DNA of 64,000 bases from Streptomyces griseoluteus (GCA_000717735.1 JOBE01000028.1:25730-89729), one strand, 5' to 3'; positions 1-9,258 are shown, counted from the first letter of the stretch. The notes: generated from the sequence alone by a model not told the origin. Program-made: numbers and translations.

Positions 1-56
1 ATCGCAAACCCCGCACCCAGGGCACCGAGCACGAGGACGGGCGCGTACGCATTCAC
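1..56 (-). CDS. nuoA: NADH-quinone oxidoreductase subunit A, 5' end only
   Basis: Read on the minus strand from a GTG at 56, the first residues are (M)NAYAPVLVLGALGAGFA, the typical start of actinobacterial NuoA, a small membrane subunit of NDH-1 that oxidises NADH and reduces menaquinone. A purine-rich GGAAGGAG ribosome site lies about 7 nt upstream of the GTG. The rest of the gene, and presumably the nuo operon, lies beyond the window edge. The neighbouring menaquinone genes and the Rex-like operator in its promoter fit this call. The fragment is only 18 codons, so the call rests on these residues and on context. Confidence 0.75.
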   Translation of the reverse strand, partial: MNAYAPVLVLGALGAGFA

Positions 57-124
57 GCTCCTCGCTCCTTCCAGTCGTCCTTGACCGTTGGACCGCACGG
101 CCGGACCGTGAAAGATCGCCCCCA

Positions 125-140
125 TGTGAGGCAGTTCACA
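125..140. promoter_or_regulatory. Rex operator candidate (ROP) in the nuoA promoter
   Basis: The site reads TGTGA-GGCAGT-TCACA, an uninterrupted TGTGA-N6-TCACA palindrome. Streptomyces Rex, the NADH/NAD+ redox sensor, binds sites of this form (TGTGAAC-type arms), and nuo operons are known Rex targets. It lies about 70-85 bp upstream of the nuoA GTG. The same arms also fit the classical CRP consensus, so a CRP-family protein is the alternative. Confidence 0.6.
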
Positions 141-175
141 AGCCCGGCTGCCCCGCATCTTATGCCCGCCCCTCT

Positions 176-189
176 GTGATCTGCGACAC
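176..189. promoter_or_regulatory. Crp-like site, distal copy
   Basis: GTG-ATCTGC-GACAC fits the GTG-N6-GNCAC motif I recall for Streptomyces Crp. It lies in the shared nuoA/NlpC intergenic region, 36 bp from the Rex-like palindrome. Crp in Streptomyces promotes germination and early growth, and wall hydrolases are plausible targets. This is motif evidence only. Confidence 0.35.
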
Positions 190-474
190 GGGGTACGCCA
201 AGGGCTTTGTGATCTCCACCACCTGACGAAGGATCATGAAGTCGGATGAGCAGTGATCTTGTTGCGCGAAGCGCCCAGGTGATCACCAGATGTGACATCC
301 GGACCGGAAATCGCTGATCGGAGGGGGTGTCGCACTATCAAGTGATGGTCAGTACAAGCAAATTGGCGATGGACGCATCCGGGTGATAAAGGACCCGCCC
401 GTCGCCCGGTCGGGGGTCCCGGCGGACGGAGGTGGACGCGTGCGCGCTTTCACGAGCGTTCGTGAGACGCTGGT

Positions 475-488
475 GTGACCTGCGCCAC
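475..488. promoter_or_regulatory. Crp-like site, proximal copy
   Basis: GTG-ACCTGC-GCCAC again fits GTG-N6-GNCAC and sits inside a longer imperfect palindrome, GTGTGACCTGCGCCACAC. It is about 240 bp upstream of the NlpC/P60 start codon, so it could act on that promoter. Support is the motif match and its repetition in one intergenic region. Confidence 0.35.
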
Positions 489-726
489 ACATCGAGGGCT
501 CCGAGAAATCGGGGCTTGGCCATGGGTGTCAAGAGGTGGTAAGCGTCGGGCAATTCGGGCGTTTCAACGAAAACACGTGATCAAGGGCCAGATGAGCCCT
601 GCCCGATTTGCCCGTTACGGCGTCAATAAGGGCGCCTCAGAAGCGGATTAGGAGATTCCTGGGGCAACTGTGGCGCACCCCACGTTTCTTGAAGGGAACC
701 GTGAAGCCCTGATAGCGGTTGTACCC

Positions 727-1614
727 ATGTCCCACACCGCTCACATACCCAGCCACCGGAAGCCCCGCCGCAGCGCCTCGAAGCTCGCGCTGCGAGCCGG
801 AGTTGCCGGTGGCGTCCTCGGCACCATCGCGGTGGCCGGTGCTGCCGGGCCGGCGAACGCCGAGCCGGTGACCGAGACCATCGAAATGCCCACCCTGGGC
901 TCCCTCGAGTCCGGCGCCGGCCTCGCCAGCGCCGTCGCCGCCTCCGCCGAGGCCTCCCACCAGGAGGCGCTCGACCAGAGCCTCCAGGCGCAGGAGAACG
1001 CGGCGCTGCAGAAGGCCGCCAAGGAAGCCAAGAAGGCCAAGGCCGAGGCGGACCGCAAGGCCGCGGCCGAGCGCGCCGAGGAGGCCCGCCTCAAGGCCGA
1101 GCAGGAGCGCAAGGAAGCCGAGGAGCGCGCCTCCCGCGACCGTGAGCGCACCCGGCTCACCACGCAGTCCACGAGCTCGTCGAACGACAGCGGATCCTCG
1201 TCGTCCTCCGACAGCGGCTCCACGGCCGGCTCCAGCAGCACCGAGACGCAGGCCCCCTCCGGCTCCGCCGCCGCGATCGTGGCCTTCGCGCGCGCCCAGG
1301 TCGGCGACGCCTACGTCTCCGGCGGCACCGGCCCCAACTCCTGGGACTGCTCGGGCCTCGTCCAGGCCGCCTACCGCGCGGCCGGCATCGACCTGCCCCG
1401 CATCTCGTACTCGCAGTCGAGCATGGGCACCTCCGTCTCCCTGAGCAACCTCCAGCCGGGCGACATCCTGTACTGGGGCAGCCGCAGCGGCTCGTACCAC
1501 GTCGCCATCTACGTGGGCGGCGGCAACTACGTCGGCGCGCAGAACCCGTCCACGGGCGTCGTCGAGCGCTCCCTCGACTGGGACACCCCGTCGGGCGCCG
1601 TCCGGATCCTCTGA
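727..1614 (+). CDS. Secreted NlpC/P60 peptidoglycan endopeptidase
   Basis: This 295-residue protein probably cleaves stem peptides in the cell wall outside the membrane. It has a basic N-terminus and a hydrophobic signal segment at about 20-45 with an AxA-type site near 43-45. A long Ala/Glu/Lys coiled coil covers 70-140, a Ser-rich linker 145-180, and an NlpC/P60 domain 181-295. The catalytic cysteine is in DCSG (Cys208) and the histidine in YHVAIYVG (His258). I chose the ATG at 727 because the signal peptide follows directly, although no clear ribosome site precedes it. It is divergent from nuoA, and a strong hairpin terminator follows the stop. Confidence 0.9.
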   Translation: MSHTAHIPSHRKPRRSASKLALRAGVAGGVLGTIAVAGAAGPANAEPVTETIEMPTLGSLESGAGLASAVAASAEASHQEALDQSLQAQENAALQKAAKEAKKAKAEADRKAAAERAEEARLKAEQERKEAEERASRDRERTRLTTQSTSSSNDSGSSSSSDSGSTAGSSSTETQAPSGSAAAIVAFARAQVGDAYVSGGTGPNSWDCSGLVQAAYRAAGIDLPRISYSQSSMGTSVSLSNLQPGDILYWGSRSGSYHVAIYVGGGNYVGAQNPSTGVVERSLDWDTPSGAVRIL

Positions 1615-1638
1615 TCCCGCACGAACCCGCGTAGGCAC

Positions 1639-1681
1639 GCGGAAGGGCCGTCACTCCTCGGGGGAGAGACGGCCCTTCCGC
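1639..1681. terminator. Bidirectional hairpin terminator
   Basis: A perfect 14-bp stem (GCGGAAGGGCCGTC at 1639-1652, complement at 1668-1681) encloses a 15-nt loop. It lies between the convergent NlpC/P60 and geranylgeranyl-reductase genes and can serve both. There is no long U-tract, as is common in Streptomyces. Confidence 0.85.
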
Positions 1682-1700
1682 ATATGCGCGGTCCCGGCGG

Positions 1701-2987
1701 TCAGGCCTTCGGGGCGACCTTCGACAGGCCGTTGATGATGCGGTCCATCGCGTCGCCGCCGGTCGGGTCCGTGAGGTTCGCCAGCATCTTGAGGGTGAAC
1801 TTCATCAGGAGCGGGTGGGTCAGGCCGCGCTGGGTCGCGATCTTCATGACCTTCGGGTTGCCGATCATCTTCACGAAGGCGCGGCCGAGCGTGTAGTAGC
1901 CCCCGTAGGTGTCCTTGAGGACCTGCGGGTAGTTCCGCAGGGCCAGTTCGCGCTGGGCGGGGGTGGTCCGGGCGTTCGCCTGGACGATGACGTCGGCCGC
2001 GATCTGGCCGGACTCCATGGCGTACGCGATGCCCTCGCCGTTGAACGGGTTGACCAGGCCGCCCGCGTCGCCGACGAGCAGCAGGCCCTTGGTGTAGTGC
2101 GGCTGACGGTTGAAGGCCATCGGGAGGGCGGCGCCGCGGATCGGCGTCGTCATGTTGTCCGGGGTGAAGCCCCAGTCCTCCGGCATCGAGGCGCACCAGG
2201 CCTTGAGGACCTCGCGCCAGTCCAGCTCGCGGAAGGCCTTCGAGGAGTTGAGGATGCCGAGGCCGACGTTGGACGTGCCGTCGCCCATGCCGAAGACCCA
2301 GCCGTAGCCGGGCAGGAGACGGTCCTGCGGACCGCGCCGGTCCCACAGCTCCAGCCAGGACTCCAGGTAGTCGTCGTCGTGGCGGGGCGAGGTGAAGTAC
2401 GTGCGGACGGCGACGCCCATCGGCCGGTCCTCGCGCCGGTGCAGGCCCATGGCGAGGGAGATCCGGGTGGAGTTGCCGTCGGCGGCGACGACGAGCGGGG
2501 CGTGGAAGGTGACCTCGCGCTTCTCCTCGCCGAGCTTGGCGTGGACGCCGGTGATGCGGCCCGTACGGTCGTCGATGATCGGGGCGCCGACGTTGCAGCG
2601 CTCGTACAGGCGGGCGCCGGCCTTCTGCGCCTGGCGGGCCAGCTGCTCGTCGAAGTCGTCGCGCTTGCGGACGAGTCCGTAGTCCGGGTACGAGGCGAGT
2701 TCCGGCCAGTCCAGCTCCAGGCGGACGCCGCCGCCGATGATCCGCAGGCCCTTGTTGCGCAGCCAGCCGGCCTCCTCGGAGATGTCGATGCCCATGGAGA
2801 CGAGCTGCTTGGTGGCGCGGGGAGTGAGGCCGTCGCCGCAGACCTTCTCACGGGGGAACGCGGTCTTCTCCAGGAGCAGGACGTCGAGTCCGGCCTTCGC
2901 GAGGTAGTACGCGGTGGTGGAGCCGGCCGGGCCCGCTCCGACGACGATGACGTCTGCGCTGTGCTCGGAGAGGGGCTGCTCGCTCAC
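1701..2987 (-). CDS. Geranylgeranyl reductase family FAD protein, probably menaquinone tail saturation
   Basis: This 428-residue flavoprotein has an N-terminal Rossmann FAD motif, GAGPAG, at about 17-22. The family pattern CGDGLTPRAT follows at about 50, and GDAGGLVNPFNGEGI near residue 280. Such enzymes reduce isoprenoid double bonds. In Streptomyces the likely substrate is the menaquinone side chain, which is partly saturated, and its place between nuo and menG/mqn genes supports that. The start is GTG at 2987, preceded by GGGAGAAA; a longer frame exists upstream but lacks homology. It converges on the NlpC/P60 gene. The substrate is inferred. Confidence 0.88.
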   Translation of the reverse strand: MSEQPLSEHSADVIVVGAGPAGSTTAYYLAKAGLDVLLLEKTAFPREKVCGDGLTPRATKQLVSMGIDISEEAGWLRNKGLRIIGGGVRLELDWPELASYPDYGLVRKRDDFDEQLARQAQKAGARLYERCNVGAPIIDDRTGRITGVHAKLGEEKREVTFHAPLVVAADGNSTRISLAMGLHRREDRPMGVAVRTYFTSPRHDDDYLESWLELWDRRGPQDRLLPGYGWVFGMGDGTSNVGLGILNSSKAFRELDWREVLKAWCASMPEDWGFTPDNMTTPIRGAALPMAFNRQPHYTKGLLLVGDAGGLVNPFNGEGIAYAMESGQIAADVIVQANARTTPAQRELALRNYPQVLKDTYGGYYTLGRAFVKMIGNPKVMKIATQRGLTHPLLMKFTLKMLANLTDPTGGDAMDRIINGLSKVAPKA

Positions 2988-3133
2988 GGCGGTTTCTCCC
3001 GGTGGTTCGGCGATGAGGACGTATCGCAGTCTATGGGGGGCGGGTCCGGCGGAAACGGAGGGTCGCCCCACCACTTCACCCTCGGGCGAACGCGCGTTCC
3101 CCTATGCCGAGCGTGATGGCACGATGATCATCC

Positions 3134-3877
3134 GTGACCACATCCCGTATCGACCTACGGCGGGGCTCGCTCATCACGGCCGCCCTCGCTCTCCTCTGCT
3201 CGCTCTTCTTCGTCCTGCCGGCGAACGCCGACCCGATCCCGTTCGACGACTGCCCGGCCGGGACGCTCTGCCTCTACTCCGGGCCCGACGGCACCGGCGA
3301 GCGGCGGGACTTCACCGAACCGCAGAACGTCGAGGCCTACGACGCGACCTGGGACGGCAAGACCCTCTCGGCGAAGAACAACACGGCGATGTGGGCCTGC
3401 TCCTACGTCGGCGCCGGGTACGGCGGTCTCTTCGAGACCGTCAAGCCGGGCAACGCCGACCAGTACACGACGGACCCCCGCTTCACCGGCACCCTCAGCG
3501 GACACAAGCTGGTCCCGTCCCGCGCCCTCTGCTTCACCGGCTACGAGCGCTGCCCCGACGACCGGGTCTGCACCTTCAAGGAGCCGAACGGCCGGGGCGC
3601 GATGACCGTCCACGTCCCGACGACCGACCCCGCCACCCAGAACCACGGCAACAGCTACGGCACCGAGGCCGCGCCCCGGTCCGCATGGAACCGGACGAAG
3701 AAGCACGTCTGCTTCTACCCGCAGCCGACGTTCACCGGCACCTGGGACGATCCCGCGAGCCTGCGGGAGTTCGGCGCGTACGTCATCCTGCGCGGCGACA
3801 GCACCACCGTCCCGGCGCCGTTCTCCGGCACCTTCCGCTCACACGAGCTCGTCAACGGAACGGCGGAATGCGCGTGA
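3134..3877 (+). CDS. Secreted peptidase inhibitor family I36-like protein
   Basis: This 247-residue exported protein has a signal peptide of about 32 residues ending ...ANA. Its mature part contains two Cys-rich crystallin-like repeats, with segments CPAGTLCLYSGPDGTG and CPDDRVCTFKEPNGRG. That spacing is typical of Streptomyces SMPI/peptidase inhibitor I36 proteins, which block extracellular proteases. The start is GTG at 3134; no good ribosome site is visible. The stop overlaps the start of the next secreted gene, so the two are probably co-transcribed. The inhibitor role is a family inference and no target protease is known. Confidence 0.75.
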   Translation: MTTSRIDLRRGSLITAALALLCSLFFVLPANADPIPFDDCPAGTLCLYSGPDGTGERRDFTEPQNVEAYDATWDGKTLSAKNNTAMWACSYVGAGYGGLFETVKPGNADQYTTDPRFTGTLSGHKLVPSRALCFTGYERCPDDRVCTFKEPNGRGAMTVHVPTTDPATQNHGNSYGTEAAPRSAWNRTKKHVCFYPQPTFTGTWDDPASLREFGAYVILRGDSTTVPAPFSGTFRSHELVNGTAECA

Positions 3878-5265
3878 CCAGGCCGCACCTCCCCAAGAAG
3901 AGCCGCACCTGGGTGGCCGCGGCCGCCGCACTCGGTGCCGCACTCGCCCTCACCGCCTCCTCCTCCGGCGCCGCCGAACCGGCCACGAGCCCGCTCGCCG
4001 CCTGGACCGCGGGGACCCCCGTCACGGTCGCCGCGGGCGTCACCCGCACCACCTGGACCGAGACGACCCCCGACAACCGCGCCAAGGCCCGCGCCCTCCA
4101 GATCGTCGAGATCGACCCCCTCGCCGGGGCGGTCACGCTGGAGAGCGCGATCGGCGCGAACGACTCCCTGGCCGAGACGCTGACCGAGCAGCTCGCCAAG
4201 GTCACGCCCGTCACCACCCGCCACCCGTGGGCGGGCGTCAACGGCGGCCTGTTCCAGCGGGAACCCGCGGGCGGCGCCGAGTCGACCATCGTGCACACCA
4301 GCGTCACGGCCACCGACGGCGTCCTGCACAGCGCCGGCTGCTGGAGCGGCGGGAAGGGCAGCTCCGGCGCCGTCATCCAGTACGGCCTCCCGTACATCAC
4401 CAAGCTCAGCACCAAGCTGAACCTCATCGCGCCGTCGGGCGAGACCGTACGGATCGACGACTTCAACCGGGCGCCCGGCCGCGTCCCGCACTGCGCGCGC
4501 GACACCGACGACGTCCTGGTGACCGCGAGTCCCCCCGTCTACACCGACCCGAGCGAGATCGTCGTGTTCACCCACGACTACGGCGCTCCCGTCCCCGCGC
4601 CCGGAACCGACCCGGGCGTCGCCGCCACCATGGACGAGGGCTTCGAGGTCGTCGTGGACGCGAACGGCGTCGTCACCCGGACCCGCGAGGGCCGCGGCGG
4701 GACCCCGGTCCCGGCGGGCGGGCGCGTGATCCAGGGCATCGGCACCGGGGCCCAGTGGCTCCGCGACCATTTCGTCCCCGGCACCACGGCGACGATCGAC
4801 CAGAAGCTCCACGACGTGACCATGAAGCGGGACATACCGCTGGACGCCTCGGTGGACGTCGTCAGCTCCTTCCACCAGCTGCTCCGCCACGGAGACATCC
4901 CCGCCGAGCTGCCCAACTCGTGCAGCGGCACGGAGACCGGCACGGACGGCACCACCCTGATCTGCACCGACTCGCGCACGGCGCTCGGCACCAACGTCCG
5001 CGGCCGGCCGGTCCTCGTCACCCTCACCGGGCAGGACAACGAGGACGGCGACTACCTGCAGAGCTTCGCCGCCCTCCTGAACTCCCCCGAGCTGGGGATC
5101 GTCGACGCCCTCAACCTCGACGGCGGCGGCTCCACGACCCTGCAGACCGGCACCCAGGTGCACACGCCGCCGACGGACCTCAAGGACGGCACGCGCGTCC
5201 ACCGGGAGGTGGCGGACACGGTGTACACCGGCGTCGGCGGCTACGGCCTGTACGTGAAGCCGTGA
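3874..5265 (+). CDS. Secreted phosphodiester glycosidase family protein (NAGPA-like)
   Basis: This protein of about 463 residues has a Lys/Arg-rich start, a hydrophobic signal region ending near residue 35 and a C-terminal phosphodiester-glycosidase domain. The family marks are WAGVNGGLF and NLDGGGSTTL, the conserved Asn/Asp-Gly-Gly segments of the N-acetylglucosamine-1-phosphodiester alpha-N-acetylglucosaminidase fold. It probably removes sugar phosphodiester caps from an extracellular polymer. GTG at 3874 overlaps the previous stop as GTGA with a GGCGGA site upstream; ATG at 3868 is the alternative. The two genes look like an operon. It converges on menG, with 8 bp between stops. Confidence 0.8.
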   Translation: MTRPHLPKKSRTWVAAAAALGAALALTASSSGAAEPATSPLAAWTAGTPVTVAAGVTRTTWTETTPDNRAKARALQIVEIDPLAGAVTLESAIGANDSLAETLTEQLAKVTPVTTRHPWAGVNGGLFQREPAGGAESTIVHTSVTATDGVLHSAGCWSGGKGSSGAVIQYGLPYITKLSTKLNLIAPSGETVRIDDFNRAPGRVPHCARDTDDVLVTASPPVYTDPSEIVVFTHDYGAPVPAPGTDPGVAATMDEGFEVVVDANGVVTRTREGRGGTPVPAGGRVIQGIGTGAQWLRDHFVPGTTATIDQKLHDVTMKRDIPLDASVDVVSSFHQLLRHGDIPAELPNSCSGTETGTDGTTLICTDSRTALGTNVRGRPVLVTLTGQDNEDGDYLQSFAALLNSPELGIVDALNLDGGGSTTLQTGTQVHTPPTDLKDGTRVHREVADTVYTGVGGYGLYVKP

Positions 5266-5273
5266 GGTAGCCG

Positions 5274-5966
5274 TCAGGCCTTGAAGCCCCGGTGGAGAGC
5301 CACGATCCCGCCGGTCAGGTTCCGCCACGCCACCTTCGACCAGCCGGCCTTCTGGAGCATGCCCGCCAGGGTCGGCTGGTCCGGCCAGGACTGGATGGAC
5401 TCCGCCAGGTACACGTACGCGTCGGGGTTGGAGGAGACCGCGCGCGCCACCGGCGGCAGCGCCCGCATCAGGTACTCCTCGTACACCGTGCGGAACGGCG
5501 CCCACGTCGGGTGCGAGAACTCGGAGATGACGACCCGGCCGCCGGGCTTCGTCACCCGGTACAGCTCGCGCAGCGCCTGCTCGGTGTCCTGGATGTTGCG
5601 GAGGCCGAAGGAGATGGTGACGGCGTCGAAGACGTCGTCACGGAACGGCAGCCTCGTGCCGTCGCCGGCCGTGAACGGCATCCACGGGTGCCGCTTCTTC
5701 CCGACCTGGAGCATGCCGATCGAGAAGTCGCAGGGCACGACGTACGCGCCCGCGCGCGCGAAGGGCTGCGAGGAGGTGGCCGTGCCCGCCGCGAGGTCGA
5801 GGATCTTCTGCGCGGGACGGGCGTCGACCGCCTTGGCGACCTCCTTGCGCCAGCGCCGGTCCTGGCCCAGGGAGAGCACGTCGTTGGTGAGGTCGTAGTT
5901 CGCCGCCACGTCGTCGAACATCGAGGCGACTTCGTGCGGCTGCTTGTCCAGGGAGGCTCGGATCAC
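5274..5966 (-). CDS. menG: Demethylmenaquinone methyltransferase
   Basis: This 230-residue UbiE/COQ5-family enzyme transfers a methyl group from S-adenosylmethionine to demethylmenaquinone, the last ring step. The [14 protein letters not shown] start and the SAM motif LDLAAGTAT (about 56-64) are diagnostic. So are [17 protein letters not shown] and the C-terminal [11 protein letters not shown]. The length is normal for the family. The start is GTG at 5966, with GGCGGG close upstream. It lies near mqnC, mqnA and the geranylgeranyl reductase, making a menaquinone neighbourhood. Confidence is very high. Confidence 0.95.
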   Translation of the reverse strand: MIRASLDKQPHEVASMFDDVAANYDLTNDVLSLGQDRRWRKEVAKAVDARPAQKILDLAAGTATSSQPFARAGAYVVPCDFSIGMLQVGKKRHPWMPFTAGDGTRLPFRDDVFDAVTISFGLRNIQDTEQALRELYRVTKPGGRVVISEFSHPTWAPFRTVYEEYLMRALPPVARAVSSNPDAYVYLAESIQSWPDQPTLAGMLQKAGWSKVAWRNLTGGIVALHRGFKA

Positions 5967-6145
5967 CCCGCCATTGTGGCAGTCGCCGATATCTCCTCTC
6001 GTACCGCTTCGACCTTTTCGGCGCGGCGGCGCGGCGGCACGGCGGCGCGGCCAAGCCGTACCGGCACGTCGTGCGGTACGCGGACGAGAACCCGGTCGAG
6101 ACGAAGGCGCCGCCCGCGGTCGCGGGCGGCTGAGCGGGCCGGGAG
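5967..6145 (+). other. Intergenic stretch with a possible decayed coding fragment
   Basis: Between menG and the next gene, one plus-strand frame reads ...[21 protein letters not shown]... to a stop at about 6133. Its third codon positions are almost all G or C, unlike typical non-coding DNA here. No start codon or ribosome site is present, so at most it is the tail of a lost gene. I do not recognise the peptide. Confidence 0.25.
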
Positions 6146-6745
6146 CTACCGGCGCCGGAACACCAGCCGGCCGCCGAGGACGGTGGCGACGCAGGTCGAC
6201 GCGCCCAGCTGGACCAGGGCGGCCCGGTCGGGCACGTCGAAGACGGCGAAGCGGGCCGGGGCGCCCGGCGTCAGGGCGGGCAGAAGCACCAGCGGCGACG
6301 GGGAGAACGACGGGGCGCCGGGCAGCCGCTGCGGGCGGCGGCCCACGGCGAGCCCGGCCCGGCGTACGGCGTCCAGCACGGCCCGGTCGCGCAGTTCGCC
6401 GGCGACGGCGACCGTCCCGTGGGCGAGCAGCCGCTGCACGCCCCGGCGGGCGGATGCGCCGCGCCGGGACGGGTCGGCCCGGAAGATGCGCTGCGCCCGC
6501 TCCCCCGGGATCGGCTCGGTGCCGAACCCGGCGGCCTCCCGGGGGTCCGGGTGGTACATGCCCTCGAGGAGCTCGGGCCCGAACGGGTTGAGCAGCCCGG
6601 GGGTGAGGATGCCGGGCCAGTTCCGCACCCGTGCCTCGGGGCGGACGGCGACCAGGTCCTCGTAGGGGCCGACGGCGGCGACGAGCTCGCCGTCGACCAG
6701 GACGGCCGTCTCGGGGGACGCCTCGGCGACGTGGATCGTGAGCAC
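6146..6745 (-). CDS. Imidazolonepropionase-like / amidohydrolase-like domain protein
   Basis: This 199-residue protein starts [30 protein letters not shown] and ends [19 protein letters not shown]. These are the N- and C-terminal beta pieces of the composite domain of amidohydrolase-fold enzymes. It includes the [18 protein letters not shown] turn, but it lacks the usual His-x-His metal site and is less than half normal length. Catalysis is therefore doubtful. The GTG at 6745 lies 7 bp after the mqnC stop on the same strand, so translation is probably linked to mqnC. A role in or next to the futalosine pathway is suggested only by that coupling. Confidence 0.7.
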   Translation of the reverse strand: MLTIHVAEASPETAVLVDGELVAAVGPYEDLVAVRPEARVRNWPGILTPGLLNPFGPELLEGMYHPDPREAAGFGTEPIPGERAQRIFRADPSRRGASARRGVQRLLAHGTVAVAGELRDRAVLDAVRRAGLAVGRRPQRLPGAPSFSPSPLVLLPALTPGAPARFAVFDVPDRAALVQLGASTCVATVLGGRLVFRRR

Positions 6746-6752
6746 GCGCGCG

Positions 6753-7952
6753 TCAGTTGGCGTCGAGGAGCTTGAGCTCGGGGTGCGCCGTGCCGCCCTC
6801 GATCGCGATGGACGAGATGTGGGAGGCCACGCGCTCGTCGACCGGGTCGTTCGCCGGGTCGTCGTGGACGACGAGGTGCTCGTAGGTGGTCGCGCGCTGC
6901 GCCGGGACGCGGCCTGCCTTGCGGATCAGGTCGATGATCTCCAGGCGGTTGGAGCGGTGCTTGGCACCGGCCGAGGAGACGACGTTCTCCTCCAGCATGA
7001 TCGAGCCGAGGTCGTCGGCGCCGTAGTGCAGGGACAGCTGGCCGACCTCCTTGCCGGTGGTCAGCCACGAGCCCTGGATGTGGGCGACGTTGTCGAGGAA
7101 GAGCCGTGCGATGGCGATCATGCGCAGGTACTCGAAGAGCGTGGCGTGCGTGCGGCCCTTGAGGTGGTTGTTCTCGGGCTGGTACGTGTACGGGATGAAG
7201 GCCCGGAAGCCGCCCGTCCGGTCCTGCGTGTCACGGATCATCCGCAGGTGCTCGATCCGCTCGGCGTTGGTCTCGCCGGTGCCCATCAGCATGGTGGAGG
7301 TGGACTCGACGCCCAGCTTGTGGGCGATCTCCATGATCTCCAGCCAGCGCTCGCCCGACTCCTTCAGGGGCGCGATGGCCTTGCGGGGGCGCTCGGGGAG
7401 CAGTTCGGCGCCGGCGCCGGCGAAGGAGTCGAGGCCGGCGGCGTGGATGCGGGTGATCGCCTCCTCGACGGGGACCCCGGAGATGCGGGCCATGTGCTCG
7501 ACCTCGGAGGCGCCGAGGGAGTGGATGACCAGCTGCGGGAAGTCCTTCTTGATGGCGGCGAAGTGGTGCTCGTAGTACTCGACGCCGTAGTCCGGGTGGT
7601 GGCCGCCCTGGAACATGATCTGGGTGCCGCCGAGCTCCACGGTCTCCGCGCAGCGGCGCAGGATGTCGTCGAGGTCGCGGGTCCAGCCCTTCTTCGTGTC
7701 CTTCGGGGCCGCGTAGAAGGCGCAGAACTTGCACGCCGTCACGCAGACGTTCGTGTAGTTGATGTTCCGCTCGATGATGTACGTCGCGATGTGCTCGGTC
7801 CCCGCGTACCGGCGGCGGCGCACGGCGTCGGCGGCGGCGCCGAGGGCGTGCAGCGGCGCCGAGCGGTAGAGGTCGAGCGCCTCCTCGGGGGTGATCCGGC
7901 CACCCGCGGCAGCGCGGTCGAGAACAGACTGGAGTTCGGCCTTCTCGGTCAC
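6753..7952 (-). CDS. mqnC: Cyclic dehypoxanthine futalosine synthase (radical SAM)
   Basis: This 399-residue radical SAM enzyme cyclises dehypoxanthine futalosine in the futalosine route to menaquinone. The 4Fe-4S cluster motif is CVTACKFC (Cys70, Cys74, Cys77), preceded by ERNINYTN and followed by FCAFYAAPKD, the CofH/MqnC signature. QGGHHPDYGVEYYE and TSTMLMGTGET also match the family. The start is GTG at 7952 with an AAAGGGA ribosome site. The amidohydrolase-like gene follows in the same operon. An AT-rich palindrome lies about 130-150 bp upstream. Length and motifs are complete, so the call is secure. Confidence 0.95.
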   Translation of the reverse strand: MTEKAELQSVLDRAAAGGRITPEEALDLYRSAPLHALGAAADAVRRRRYAGTEHIATYIIERNINYTNVCVTACKFCAFYAAPKDTKKGWTRDLDDILRRCAETVELGGTQIMFQGGHHPDYGVEYYEHHFAAIKKDFPQLVIHSLGASEVEHMARISGVPVEEAITRIHAAGLDSFAGAGAELLPERPRKAIAPLKESGERWLEIMEIAHKLGVESTSTMLMGTGETNAERIEHLRMIRDTQDRTGGFRAFIPYTYQPENNHLKGRTHATLFEYLRMIAIARLFLDNVAHIQGSWLTTGKEVGQLSLHYGADDLGSIMLEENVVSSAGAKHRSNRLEIIDLIRKAGRVPAQRATTYEHLVVHDDPANDPVDERVASHISSIAIEGGTAHPELKLLDAN

Positions 7953-8084
7953 CGGATGTGTCCCTTTCGGAGGGGTTCTGACGGACCGAACCAGCGTACG
8001 CCAGCGGTCTTCGCGGCTTCCGCTGGGTGCCGTGCGGGGCTCCCGGCGGTAATGCGGGCGGTTCGGGTGCGGTTCGGGCGCGGA

Positions 8085-8104
8085 TATATCGGATATCGGA
8101 TATA
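8085..8104. promoter_or_regulatory. AT-rich near-palindrome upstream of mqnC, operator candidate
   Basis: The 20-bp site reads TATATC-G-GATATC-G-GATATA. Outer arms TATATC/GATATA are exact inverse complements and the centre GATATC is itself a palindrome, so only the two spacer G positions break symmetry. Such an AT-rich block stands out in this GC-rich DNA. It lies 133-152 bp upstream of the mqnC start and 77 bp beyond the mqnA stop. A PadR- or GntR-type repressor is possible, but the binding protein is unknown. Confidence 0.45.
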
Positions 8105-8180
8105 CGAAGGAATTACCGGACGCTTACCACCCGAGAACGCGTCGGCGAATTCCCGGTGCCTCCGGCGGACCTAAAGGGGC

Positions 8181-9062
<882 letters not shown>

Positions 9063-9192
9063 CTAGACCCGTCTCGGTCCTTGGGCATCGGCGGGGCACG
9101 CGCGTCAGCGAGTGGAGCGAGATCAAACATGCGGGTGACGTGATCCATCCCTCTACCGCCACGCGTGTCCTGCGTGCTACGCTCAACGCAAG

Positions 9193-9221
9193 TTGCAGTT
9201 TGGTTTCCCTTGCAGTACAGA
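9193..9221 (+). promoter_or_regulatory. Candidate promoter of the cold-shock gene
   Basis: TTGCAG (9193-9198) and TACAGA (9216-9221) are separated by exactly 17 bp. If used, transcription would start at or just before the hairpin at 9222, giving a leader of about 85 nt. The -10 element is imperfect. Confidence 0.35.
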
Positions 9222-9258
9222 GCCTGCGGAGCATGTGACCCGCAGGCTTTTGTAGTTT
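9222..9258 (+). terminator. Terminator-like hairpin in the cold-shock leader (attenuator candidate)
   Basis: GCCTGCGG (9222-9229) pairs with CCGCAGGC (9240-9247) across a 10-nt loop and is followed directly by TTTTGTAGTTTT. This has the form of an intrinsic terminator, yet it lies between the promoter region and the start codon of the cold-shock gene at 9314. No plus-strand gene lies upstream that it could end. It is therefore probably a conditional attenuator or a stabilising leader structure. Confidence 0.6.

Larger units (their letters stand above)
57..726. other. Divergent intergenic region between nuoA and the NlpC/P60 gene
   Basis: This 670-base stretch has no convincing gene. It must hold the promoters of nuoA (leftward) and of the NlpC/P60 hydrolase (rightward). 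It contains a Rex/CRP-like palindrome at 125-140 and two Crp-like motifs at 176-189 and 475-488, listed separately. The 200-300 bases before the hydrolase could form a long structured 5' leader, but I could not match it to a known riboswitch. Confidence 0.6.

Noticed and set aside
53..298. Open frame upstream of the NlpC/P60 gene
   Set aside because: It has no ribosome site, mixed third-position bias and covers the nuoA promoter and Rex-like operator.
530..726. c-di-AMP (ydaO) riboswitch before the NlpC/P60 gene
   Set aside because: Wall hydrolases in Streptomyces can have this element, and GGGAACCGTGAAGCC is suggestive, but I could not find the rest of the conserved core or a consistent fold.
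2914..3873. N-terminal extension of the phosphodiester glycosidase frame
   Set aside because: It overlaps the I36-like gene in another frame. The signal peptide and a start at the previous stop fix the real beginning near 3874.
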